Below, piece by piece: positions 7,648 to 15,152 of a DNA stretch of 25,523 nucleotides. The stretch is from contig CAIVGA010000034.1 of NCBI GenBank assembly GCA_903905325.1, positions 1 through 25,523 on the forward strand, read 5' to 3'. The notes beneath the pieces are model-generated. The model had not been told where the DNA came from. It made no database searches and saw nothing but the letters and a program-made list of their open reading frames with translations. Each line of letters starts with the position of its first letter. Position 1 is the stretch's first letter. A program made the translations under genes and the position numbers. The stretch is from an uncultured bacterium (GTDB lineage Bacteria > Patescibacteriota > Minisyncoccia > Phycocordibacterales > PALSA-1337).

Positions 7648-8052
7648 TTAGTCTTTGAAAAGTTTGCGGACTATCTCACAGGCATCTTCAAGTGTATTTA
7701 CTCTCATGTGTAAGTGTGTATTTAGCCAATAATCATTTTCATGGGCATGACCGAATACGATTACGGGCTTATCAATTGAATGTGCGAGGAATACTTCCAT
7801 GGATGTTCCGATCATGCTGGCATTATCAAATGTATCATTGACTATCATCACATCACATCTACGAATGTCTTGTTTATCTCTTATCACAGCGCCTCTAGGG
7901 TCTGGGAATGTTTCTTTCTCTTCGCGACCGCGATATGCGTGTAAGGTGGTGAAACCAGCACCTAGGGTAGTTTTAATTTGTTCTCGCCATGCCATGCCTT
8001 CTGTTCGTGATATGCCACGCATTGGTCCGCTTAGAAATATTATTTTATTCAT
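7648..8052 (-). CDS. Nucleoside 2-deoxyribosyltransferase-like protein
   Basis: A 134-residue protein with the fold signature of the nucleoside 2-deoxyribosyltransferase/DUF4406 group: SGPMRG near residues 8-13, a central CDVMIVND strand, and GTSMEVFLAHSIDKPVIVFG, whose Glu is the usual nucleophile position. Family members cleave or exchange N-glycosidic bonds of nucleosides or nucleotides, and others are nucleotide-binding proteins. It overlaps the preceding dehydratase gene by eight bases. Its presence in a sugar operon hints at handling a nucleotide by-product or making a ribosyl intermediate; this is inference. Confidence 0.65.
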   Translation of the reverse strand: MNKIIFLSGPMRGISRTEGMAWREQIKTTLGAGFTTLHAYRGREEKETFPDPRGAVIRDKQDIRRCDVMIVNDTFDNASMIGTSMEVFLAHSIDKPVIVFGHAHENDYWLNTHLHMRVNTLEDACEIVRKLFKD

Positions 8053-8962
8053 ATTCGTTTTTTCTCTTATTGGCTAATTCCTTGTTTGGTAAGACAATGA
8101 AGCAACCTTCTTTCTCTATAGCAGATAAACTTTCTTCTGTTGTTAACAGTGATTCTGACACCTTCTCCCGGTCACGCATTTCTGTGATCTTTATTTCTAT
8201 ATTTTTACCTTTACCATGCTCTGCAATAATCCTTTGCGCAAGATCGAACATTCGGATTTCTTTCATTTTAGGAATGAATATTTCCCGACCTTTCATTGAA
8301 TAGCATGCCTCTAATATGAAATCTACAGCTGTGTCTATCTCTATCATAAAACGCTGTGCTGCCTTGTCTGTGAGCGTTATAGAATGACCGGCTTTTACTT
8401 GCTCCGTCCAGCTTTGTGAGACTGAGCCTCGTGTATTCAAGATGTTTCCCATTCTAACTACCGCGAATGAGGTGTTTATTCCATGTTTTTTCCAATCAGA
8501 AATGAAAAGCCGCTCCATAAGAAGCTTGGTGATACCCATGACAGATGTAGGATAAACAGCCTTATCAGTCGATACAGCTATAACTTTAGAAACATTATGT
8601 TTGGCTGCGCATCTTATAAGGGTATTACCACCCTCCACGTTCACTCCGAATGCTTCGTCGGGATTTTGTTCTGCGTACGGTACATGCTTCAGACCTGCTG
8701 CGTGAAAAATAACGTCGACATTATTGAGGGACAAATCTAGTCGTTTTTCATCACGTATATCACCTATGATGTGCTGAAACAGCTCCCTTGGAAACTTTTC
8801 CTCAAGCTCTCTTTCTAAGATCCAATGTGCATATTCACCTCTCGCATAGATCTTTACCAGTTTTGGCTTCTGCTGTAAGACTCTACGCACAATCTCTCCA
8901 CCTATGGATCCGGTCCCGCCAGTTACAAGGACTACTTTGTCTTTAAATTGGTTATTGATCAT
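8045..8962 (-). CDS. CapE/FnlA-like nucleotide-sugar 4,6-dehydratase
   Basis: A 305-residue extended SDR enzyme. The NAD(P)-binding loop GGTGSIG is at 15-21, GDIRD at 67-71, and the active-site stretch STDKAVYP at 131-138. The catalytic Tyr position is Met: M142-x3-K146. This MxxxK arrangement is known in CapE-type UDP-GlcNAc 4,6-dehydratase/5-epimerases, whereas PseB/FlaA1 enzymes have Tyr there. The expected reaction is UDP-GlcNAc to a 4-keto-6-deoxy sugar nucleotide. The DegT gene upstream overlaps it by four bases (ATGA), fitting 4-amination of its product. It is shorter than most FnlA/CapE proteins (about 340). Confidence 0.8.
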   Translation of the reverse strand: MINNQFKDKVVLVTGGTGSIGGEIVRRVLQQKPKLVKIYARGEYAHWILERELEEKFPRELFQHIIGDIRDEKRLDLSLNNVDVIFHAAGLKHVPYAEQNPDEAFGVNVEGGNTLIRCAAKHNVSKVIAVSTDKAVYPTSVMGITKLLMERLFISDWKKHGINTSFAVVRMGNILNTRGSVSQSWTEQVKAGHSITLTDKAAQRFMIEIDTAVDFILEACYSMKGREIFIPKMKEIRMFDLAQRIIAEHGKGKNIEIKITEMRDREKVSESLLTTEESLSAIEKEGCFIVLPNKELANKRKNEYE

Positions 8963-10065
8963 ACGTTTAATTTGATTATATTTGTTATCCTAATCACTTC
9001 CTTCTTTTTCAGTCCTACAAAGAGCGGAAGAGCGAGTGCTTGAGAAGAGACTTTTTCCGCGACAGGGAAGTCGCCAGGTGTATATCCAAACTCTCTTTTC
9101 ATAAATGGTTGGAGATGAATTGTCGGCAGATAAACCTTTGCTTGAATCCCCATTTTGATTAGCTTTTTTTGTAGTGAGTCTCTATTGCCATCCGTTACCC
9201 TTATTACATAAACGAACCATGAATGCGATCTATCTACCAATGTTTTGGGGATCACAATGCCTGCTATGTTTGTGAGTGAATCAGTGTACCATTTAGAAAT
9301 CTTACGGCGCTCTCTGATGAATTTGTCTACTTTATTTAATTGAGAAATTCCAAGGGCGGCACTCATTCCATCCATTCGATAGTTGTATCCCATTATTTCA
9401 TGCGATATCGTGTGCATATTTTTTCCCCGGCCTTGATTCCTTGATTTGACGCACGTGTTGTATATCCTTTGAGAGGCAGTTACCACCATGCCTCCTTCTC
9501 CTGTCGTCATCTGTTTATTTGGATAAAAAGCGAAAACACCGATATTGCCGAAGGTTCCAGTGGACTTGGTCATATATTTTGCTCCAACGCTCTCACAAGC
9601 GTCTTCAATAACCAATAGGTTGTGTCTTTTAGCAATTTTCATGATGCGATCCATTTCTGCTGGTTGGCCAAATATGTGAACCACCAGTAAGGCTTTTGTT
9701 TTCATGGTTATGGCGGCTTCTATTTTGTCGGGGTCTATATTAAATGTATTTTCCTCTATATCAACAAAAACCGGTTTTACGCCTTCATAAAGAAGGCAAT
9801 TAGAAGAGGCTATGAAGGAGAATGGGGTAGTAATCACCTCGTCTCCATTCTTTAGCCCAAGGGCTTTTACTGCGAGATGGAGCCCTGCTGTTCCACTTGA
9901 TACTGCGCAAGCATATTTAGTTCCAATATAGGAAGCAAATTTCTTCTCAAATTCTGATATATTTGGACCAAGAGAAAGAAGACCAGACCTCAACACCTTT
10001 GTTACACCGAGTATATCGTCTTTATCTATAAACGGTTTGGCCAATGGAATGAAATTATTTTTCAT
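8959..10065 (-). CDS. DegT/DnrJ/EryC1 aminotransferase
   Basis: A 368-residue PLP-dependent sugar aminotransferase. Motifs in order: SSGTAGLHLA (57-66), TTPFSF, the PLP-contacting EDACES block (154-159) and FYPNKQMTTGEGG with the PLP Lys at K184. The family transfers an amino group from Glu or Gln to a keto-sugar nucleotide, here probably the 4-keto product of the adjacent dehydratase. The start was set at the ATG at 10065 (MKNNFIPLAKP), as family members begin just before this block; the open frame runs 18 codons further upstream into the deacetylase gene. It overlaps that gene by 11 bases. Confidence 0.9.
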   Translation of the reverse strand: MKNNFIPLAKPFIDKDDILGVTKVLRSGLLSLGPNISEFEKKFASYIGTKYACAVSSGTAGLHLAVKALGLKNGDEVITTPFSFIASSNCLLYEGVKPVFVDIEENTFNIDPDKIEAAITMKTKALLVVHIFGQPAEMDRIMKIAKRHNLLVIEDACESVGAKYMTKSTGTFGNIGVFAFYPNKQMTTGEGGMVVTASQRIYNTCVKSRNQGRGKNMHTISHEIMGYNYRMDGMSAALGISQLNKVDKFIRERRKISKWYTDSLTNIAGIVIPKTLVDRSHSWFVYVIRVTDGNRDSLQKKLIKMGIQAKVYLPTIHLQPFMKREFGYTPGDFPVAEKVSSQALALPLFVGLKKKEVIRITNIIKLNV

Positions 10066-10729
10066 ATGATATGATAAGTTTAAATGCTTCTGCCGCTTTA
10101 AACCCAGACTGTAAACCACGATACTGGGCTAGTATGGTGATACCTTCTGCAGATCTTGGGTGAGGGTAGGGACGGACCTCCGTCTTATACATATTAAAAG
10201 CTTTTATTTTCTTTTTGAGGTATTTTTCTATATTAATGAATACTTCCGGGGTGAATGATTTTCCTCTTGACCACTCAGAAGAAGACAGTACTTCATATGC
10301 GAAGATTTTTTCCAGATAAGGTTTTCCTGGTCGACATGCTACATAGGTTGATTTGGCCACGGCCACATGATCGTTATTAAGGTCTGATTCGGAATGAGTA
10401 TAGATTACTGCCGGCTTTATCTTCTCAATTAGGTTCTCTATCTTTTTGTTTAATTCTATATGTGGAATAGTATCAAGTTTCATGTCTGGCAGATTTAGGA
10501 ACTCAACCCGAGATACACCTAATGTCATATTTGCTTTCACACATTCCTCAATCTTCTTTTTGGATTTAACTTTATCGTCTGGATATTGGGAACTAGAGCC
10601 GTCAGTAATTATTCCGACAAATACAGTATTGTTATCTGCAACAAGTTTTTGTATTACACCTCCACAGCCGAGTATCTCATCATCTGGGTGTGCGGCCAAT
10701 ATCAAGATAATTTTGTTATTTATAGTCAT
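10055..10729 (-). CDS. LmbE/PIG-L family N-deacetylase
   Basis: A 224-residue zinc-dependent deacetylase of the LmbE/PIG-L family (MshB, BshB, GlcNAc-PI deacetylase). AAHPDDE (12-18) gives the zinc ligands H14 and D17 and the catalytic D16, and HSESDLNNDHVAV supplies the third histidine. A later PHPRSAEG block is also typical. The usual substrate is an N-acetylglucosaminyl conjugate, giving a free amine. The ATG at 10729 was chosen because the conserved first strand follows at once; it overlaps the end of the formyltransferase gene by 14 bases. With the GT4 and synthetase-like genes it recalls the MshA-B-C set. Confidence 0.88.
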   Translation of the reverse strand: MTINNKIILILAAHPDDEILGCGGVIQKLVADNNTVFVGIITDGSSSQYPDDKVKSKKKIEECVKANMTLGVSRVEFLNLPDMKLDTIPHIELNKKIENLIEKIKPAVIYTHSESDLNNDHVAVAKSTYVACRPGKPYLEKIFAYEVLSSSEWSRGKSFTPEVFINIEKYLKKKIKAFNMYKTEVRPYPHPRSAEGITILAQYRGLQSGFKAAEAFKLIISYEK

Positions 10730-11663
10730 TGATGTTATTTCCAAGTTTAAAGCTATCTGAACAGCTGATTGGTTTATCATGCTGATCTAGCATACCAGCT
10801 AATATTATTATGCCATCTGCCGTCAGGACCCGCAACTCTGTTTTTGTAGCTCCGATAATTTGTCCGGGTACACCATAAGGTCTCTTTGTCTTTCGAATGA
10901 GCGAGCGCATTACCCTATATTCTTTTCCTCGATACTTGAAGAAAGCTGTTGGATATACTCCACTTACAGCTCTAATCTGGTTATGGATCTCACGGGTAGT
11001 ATTGGAAAAAACTAATAAACTATCCAGTGGTCTGCGTCTGAGCAGGTAAGTTGCATATCGATGATCTTGCGGGGAAGAGATTGCCGTTCCTGATGCTATT
11101 TTATCATAATTTTTTAATATCAATTTCGCTCCCATATCTGTTATTTTTGTGTAATATGTCAGAGCATTATCATTTGGAGTTATAACACATCTCATCTGCT
11201 CTATAATCGGACCACTATCACAACCCTCATCCAGATAGAAAAGAGTGACCCCACCATATTTTTCGTTATTTATAAAATGCCAAGCGATTGGTGCGCGCCC
11301 TCGATTCTTGGGTAACAAGGCAGGATGGGTTCCGACAAATCCATACCTCGCTGTAGATAATATTGGTTTTTTGATAATCTGGGACCAACCATTAACAAAA
11401 ACAGCATCTGCGTGTAATTTTTGGAAAAGGCCGAATTCTTTATTGATATCGACAACATGCTTATATGGCACAGCGTACTTTTTTGCTAGCGGCACAAAAT
11501 CGATATAATCAGATACATTGGTAGCTTTCTCGGGCGACAAGGTGATGATAAGATCGATTTTCTTATTAGCTTCCAGTAATTTTTTGAGTGCGAAGTAACC
11601 ATCTTTCGTTGTAGAAATATATACTATTGGTCCAGGTAAAATTTTCTTACTTTTCATTTTCAT
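10716..11663 (-). CDS. Formyltransferase-fold protein (sugar N-formyltransferase-like)
   Basis: A 315-residue protein with the formyltransferase fold shared by methionyl-tRNA formyltransferase and sugar N-formyltransferases. The core is THPALLPKNRGRAPIAW from T112 and GGVTLFYLDEGCDSGPII, giving the catalytic pair H113 and D149. The usual Asn two residues before the His is Gly (G111). A C-terminal domain of about 120 residues resembles the FMT C-terminal part. Because it sits with a dehydratase and a DegT aminotransferase, N-formylation of an amino sugar from N10-formyl-THF is more likely than tRNA formylation. The start is uncertain among ATGs at 11657, 11663 and 11681; all overlap the upstream gene. 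Confidence 0.78.
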   Translation of the reverse strand: MKMKSKKILPGPIVYISTTKDGYFALKKLLEANKKIDLIITLSPEKATNVSDYIDFVPLAKKYAVPYKHVVDINKEFGLFQKLHADAVFVNGWSQIIKKPILSTARYGFVGTHPALLPKNRGRAPIAWHFINNEKYGGVTLFYLDEGCDSGPIIEQMRCVITPNDNALTYYTKITDMGAKLILKNYDKIASGTAISSPQDHRYATYLLRRRPLDSLLVFSNTTREIHNQIRAVSGVYPTAFFKYRGKEYRVMRSLIRKTKRPYGVPGQIIGATKTELRVLTADGIIILAGMLDQHDKPISCSDSFKLGNNINDYK

Positions 11664-12255
11664 GATGGTTTTGGGCCACATTCACCTGGTCAAGTAACTT
11701 TCCAATCGCAGGTACTATATATTTCATTCTGAATGCCTTTTTATCTGCTTTCGTCATATGGGCAATCGGCGTCTTGAAGCCTTCGGGGACAATAAAAATA
11801 TTTAAAATATTTCCAAGAAGTCTTTTTTTGTCTTTGGCAGTTTTGTCTACAGAGAAGGGGATATCTATAATTGTTGAGCCGCGAGTATCTTTTGTGTGGA
11901 TGCTGTATGCCTTCCTAAGTACTCCACCAGTCACAGAATTTTTTTTCAATAATGCATTCCAAAAATCGAACTTCGATAAATTAGCAGTATCGGTATCAGA
12001 AACTGAGAGATTTTTGACGGGTATAGACTCTTTAAAATAAAAACCATCATCCTCTGATATTACAGGCATTACGAGATGCTCCCAGTAATATGAAGCTTTC
12101 ATTTGAGATCTTTTAATTTCATTCTCGCCGTCTTCTTTTGGTGTTGGAAATCCGAACGAAAAGATATCGGCGCATTGTATCGATTTGTCTACGAGTCGTA
12201 GAGTGGCCTTGATGCTCTTTGCTTTTTCTGGATTATGTGTACCTATATAGATCAT
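11647..12255 (-). CDS. ITPase/RdgB (Ham1)-like nucleotide pyrophosphatase
   Basis: A 202-residue protein of the Ham1/RdgB/ITPase superfamily. It opens with IGTHNPEKAKSI, the equivalent of the ATGNxxK nucleotide loop, has ENEIKRSQMKASYYW for the ENA...KA helix, and VISEDDGFYF for the catalytic ADDSGL block, with both Asp retained but Ser missing. Canonical members hydrolyse non-canonical purine NTPs such as ITP and XTP. The rest of the protein is divergent, so another nucleotide substrate is possible. It is the first gene of the eight-gene operon. The ATG at 12255 follows a minus-strand -10 by exactly six bases, which decides against the longer frame opening at 12282. Confidence 0.68.
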   Translation of the reverse strand: MIYIGTHNPEKAKSIKATLRLVDKSIQCADIFSFGFPTPKEDGENEIKRSQMKASYYWEHLVMPVISEDDGFYFKESIPVKNLSVSDTDTANLSKFDFWNALLKKNSVTGGVLRKAYSIHTKDTRGSTIIDIPFSVDKTAKDKKRLLGNILNIFIVPEGFKTPIAHMTKADKKAFRMKYIVPAIGKLLDQVNVAQNHHENEK

Positions 12256-12272
12256 TTTGATATGATATATGC
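12256..12272. promoter_or_regulatory. Symmetric bidirectional leaderless promoter
   Basis: Only 17 bp separate the two divergent ATGs. TATGAT on the plus strand (12261-12266) and TATCAT on the minus strand (complement of 12262-12267) share five base pairs. Each lies exactly six bases from its own ATG (12273 plus, 12255 minus), so both transcripts should begin at or next to the start codon. Confidence 0.65.
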
Positions 12273-13019
12273 ATGCACCCAAGTTCTAACGAAATATATG
12301 ATCAATTTGCACCGTATTATAAACACTATTCTAAGAATAAGTCAAGATATATAAGTGCTGTCGATAGTCTTGTTTTGGATCACGTGCCTCACGCTCGGCA
12401 TGTCTTGGATGTAGGCTGCGGTGATGGGTCAAGAGGTGTACGGCTCGCTCGTGCGATGAGTTGTAAGGAACTTATGCTGGTTGATAGTAGTAAGATGATG
12501 ATTGACTTGGCCAACAGCTTCAAAGGGGAAAACATCGATGTTGTTAGATCAGATATATCTCTTGCAGAGCCCGGTCATAGATTACCTCAGAGACATTTTG
12601 ATGTCGTTCTGTGTCTTTGGAACGTTTTGGGACATATTGCCGATTCATCAGGACGCATCCAGGCACTTTTGAATATCAGAGAATCAATGACCGACCAAGG
12701 AAAGCTACTGGTAGACATTAGCAATCGTTACAATGTAGCTTATTATGGTCCTAAGAAGGTTGCGACAAATGTCTTAAGGAATCTGTTGTATTATCGAACC
12801 GATAATGGCGATTTTGCATACACGATTGATGCTGGAGACATAAAGATTAACTCATATTGTCATTTTTTTACCCCCAAGGAATTCCCAAAGTTATGTAAAA
12901 AGGCGGGGCTGAAGATAGAAAAAAAAATGTATGTAGATTATACGGATGGATCTTTAACGAACATATTGGCTGGTCATATATTCTATGTTGTTAGAAAGGA
13001 CCCAAAATCTAAAATATGA
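12273..13019 (+). CDS. Class I SAM-dependent methyltransferase
   Basis: A 248-residue Rossmann-fold methyltransferase. Motif I is VLDVGCGDGSRG (about 44-55), with the acidic end of strand 2 at LMLVDSS and the post-motif FDVVLCLWNVLGH. The C-terminal half carries extra strands for substrate binding. The methyl acceptor is unknown. The gene begins at an ATG six bases after its -10 box and ends in a four-base ATGA overlap with the next gene, so the two are translationally coupled and probably act in one pathway. It is divergent from, and shares promoter DNA with, the sugar operon. Confidence 0.85.
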   Translation: MHPSSNEIYDQFAPYYKHYSKNKSRYISAVDSLVLDHVPHARHVLDVGCGDGSRGVRLARAMSCKELMLVDSSKMMIDLANSFKGENIDVVRSDISLAEPGHRLPQRHFDVVLCLWNVLGHIADSSGRIQALLNIRESMTDQGKLLVDISNRYNVAYYGPKKVATNVLRNLLYYRTDNGDFAYTIDAGDIKINSYCHFFTPKEFPKLCKKAGLKIEKKMYVDYTDGSLTNILAGHIFYVVRKDPKSKI

Positions 13020-14131
13020 TTACTATATTAGACACTACATATCGAGAGGGTAAACAGTCATATTTAGCTCACAAACTTCCAGATTCAATTTCTGATTACG
13101 CTTCTATATTGGATAAGATTGGGATCGAATATATACAGATCTATCATCCACACATCTCAGATAAGAACCTGAAGCAGGTGAGATCTCTAATTAAACAAAA
13201 TCCAAAGGTTAAAATATCCTGTCATAGCTCAATAAATCTGATAGAAATAGAACAAGTGATTGATGAGGGTATAACGGCTGTAGATTTGAGCATCGGGCTA
13301 ACGGGCGGAAAAATCGCGCACCAGATAGACGAGCTTGAAAAGATTATTAATCATTGTCAAAACAAGTATAAGGTAAGTCTTAGGTTCAGGGTCGGATTAG
13401 AGTATGCGACGAAGGTCCCAATTGAAGCATTAATAAATGTGTGCGAACAACTTGCAAGGATAGCTCCAATAGTTCGGATTAGCATATCAGATACAGACGG
13501 TACTGCTACGCCCAGAGAAATAGAGAAGACTCTTTCAAAAATTGATGAAATATTACCTGATAGATTTTCAATCGAGATTCACCTTCACAATGACACTGGC
13601 TTGGCCGGAGCCAATTTATTTAAAGCCATCGAATTATTCAAAGACAGCAAGCGTGAGCTTGTAATTGATGCTTCGGCCGGCGGTATTGGCGAGAGAAATG
13701 GGATCGTCTCGATTGGTGACATATTTTCGGGACTATATCTAGATCAAGAAAATACAAATAACCGCAAATACAATATAAGATATTATGGTGAGCTTTATGA
13801 TTTTTGTTTCAAAGATTTTTCTTTTGATAGAGATCCTCTGAATCCACGCGCGTTTTATCAATCATCAGGTTGGCATATCATCAATTTTTTGAAATCAGGG
13901 ATGTATCAACATTTTGATCCCGTCATGTATGGCCAAACTACCCGACTTATATTTAATGAAGTTGCTAGTGGCGATACTTTACAGATATTTGCCGAAAAGA
14001 TATTGGGTAAAAAGCTAGACAAGAATATTTGCAAACAGATAGCAAAAGAGATGAGAAATTATTGTGCTAACAATAATACTTGCCTTGACGAAAAATCAGC
14101 TGCTGATTATATATCCAAATTTATTCCTTAG
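13016..14131 (+). CDS. DRE-TIM enzyme (homocitrate/isopropylmalate synthase-like)
   Basis: A 371-residue protein of the HMGL-like DRE-TIM metallolyase superfamily. The first strand is DTTYREGKQ (D6, R10, E11), the metal-binding strand is HLHND (H189, H191), and DASAGGIGERNG (218-229) is the family's GxGER loop. The order and spacing match citramalate, isopropylmalate and homocitrate synthases, which condense acetyl-CoA with a 2-oxo acid. The about 105 residues after the barrel are helical and do not look like the LeuA regulatory domain, so it is shorter than LeuA. No other leucine or lysine biosynthesis genes are in the window. It is coupled to the methyltransferase. The substrate is unknown. 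Confidence 0.78.
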   Translation: MITILDTTYREGKQSYLAHKLPDSISDYASILDKIGIEYIQIYHPHISDKNLKQVRSLIKQNPKVKISCHSSINLIEIEQVIDEGITAVDLSIGLTGGKIAHQIDELEKIINHCQNKYKVSLRFRVGLEYATKVPIEALINVCEQLARIAPIVRISISDTDGTATPREIEKTLSKIDEILPDRFSIEIHLHNDTGLAGANLFKAIELFKDSKRELVIDASAGGIGERNGIVSIGDIFSGLYLDQENTNNRKYNIRYYGELYDFCFKDFSFDRDPLNPRAFYQSSGWHIINFLKSGMYQHFDPVMYGQTTRLIFNEVASGDTLQIFAEKILGKKLDKNICKQIAKEMRNYCANNNTCLDEKSAADYISKFIP

Positions 14132-15089
14132 CTTCTATTAATGATTTGAAATAGAGAAATTTGTTGTAACGTCTGCATTGAAGTACATTGTCTATGACTA
14201 TACCTGGGCAGGACTCCGGCAGGTCGGCAAAAAAGGTACAAGCATCTGTAAGGCATGAAAAGCATATCCAGCGATATAAGTCATCATTTATAAGAATTTT
14301 CTGTGGAGATGATTGATTATATCCATCGACGAAAGAAGTAAACACATCCTTCCAATGTGTATCTAGGCCGTCTGGTGAAGACCAAGTTGCCAAGGCAATA
14401 CCCAAGTCTTTCGCTAAAGGCCCTTTGCATGACCAGTCGAAATCTATAACGGCAACTAATGTATCGCTACTAAACATCACATTATCTGGTATATAGTCAT
14501 TATGAATGACTCCAGATATACCACTGTAATTTTTTGCCCACAGAAGATATTTTTCTAGATGTGACAGAAATTCATTTCCTCCTTGAAGATCTTGGATATT
14601 TTGTTTTTTTGCCAGTGCGCGTCCGAATTCAGTATATATATCTCTTCTTTTTTTTGATTGGTATGAGAATTTTTCATTAGCGGTCAAGCTATGCATCTTA
14701 CCTAGTTCTAAACCAGCTGAGTGGGCTTTCTGGATGTCTGGTTTGGAATCTTTGCTTACCGAGTAAGATTTACCATCAATAAAATTGAATGCTGTCACGG
14801 AGTAATTTTCGATGTCGCACCATAGCTTTCCATCAATTGTTCTTATGGGCCTTGGTACAGCAGTCCCGTTCTCAAATAGAAAATCCAAAAGGTTAACCTC
14901 GAATCCTATATCTGTATTTTCTGAAGTACCTCTTTTTCCTATTCTTAGAACAGCTTTTGTATTTTGTTCTGATTGGAAAATATAAATATCATTGTCGATA
15001 CCTTCTCTCAGTAATGTTGGTATAGACGCCCCGCCTGTCGCATATTTGAGCAATGCCTGCGCTACGATATTTTTTGTGTTCTTTTCCAT
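14121..15089 (-). CDS. APH/choline kinase-like phosphotransferase
   Basis: A 322-residue small-molecule kinase of the APH/ThrB2/choline kinase fold. The nucleotide strand AVLRIGKRG (46-54), catalytic loop HNDYIPDN (H196, D198, N203) and metal-binding IDFD (215-218) are present, followed by KDLG. The usual HGD is HND. Members phosphorylate aminoglycosides, choline, homoserine, sugars or amino-sugars; here a pathway sugar or amino alcohol is plausible. It converges on the DRE-TIM gene with an 11-base overlap of the 3' ends. A CATAAT -10-like element lies ten bases before its ATG. Confidence 0.75.
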   Translation of the reverse strand: MEKNTKNIVAQALLKYATGGASIPTLLREGIDNDIYIFQSEQNTKAVLRIGKRGTSENTDIGFEVNLLDFLFENGTAVPRPIRTIDGKLWCDIENYSVTAFNFIDGKSYSVSKDSKPDIQKAHSAGLELGKMHSLTANEKFSYQSKKRRDIYTEFGRALAKKQNIQDLQGGNEFLSHLEKYLLWAKNYSGISGVIHNDYIPDNVMFSSDTLVAVIDFDWSCKGPLAKDLGIALATWSSPDGLDTHWKDVFTSFVDGYNQSSPQKILINDDLYRWICFSCLTDACTFFADLPESCPGIVIDNVLQCRRYNKFLYFKSLIEAKE

Positions 15090-15152
15090 ATATTATGTTA
15101 TTATGCCAAATATAGCATAATATTGTTCCTATAGACATCTATAAAACGGCTT
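15090..15152. promoter_or_regulatory. Divergent control region with 8-bp inverted repeat
   Basis: The 63-bp gap between divergent genes holds a perfect inverted repeat, TATTATGC at 15099-15106 and GCATAATA at 15115-15122, spaced by eight bases. It covers the minus-strand CATAAT -10 (complement of 15100-15105). The plus-strand gene has TATAAA at 15140-15145, seven bases before its ATG. The repeat could be an operator or two mirrored -10 boxes. Confidence 0.45.

Noticed and set aside
12273..13019. TGA recoding as in Gracilibacteria/SR1
   Set aside because: TGA serves as a stop at gene ends (for example at 13017-13019 and at the DegT and GT-B-like genes) and is not found inside the recognised frames.
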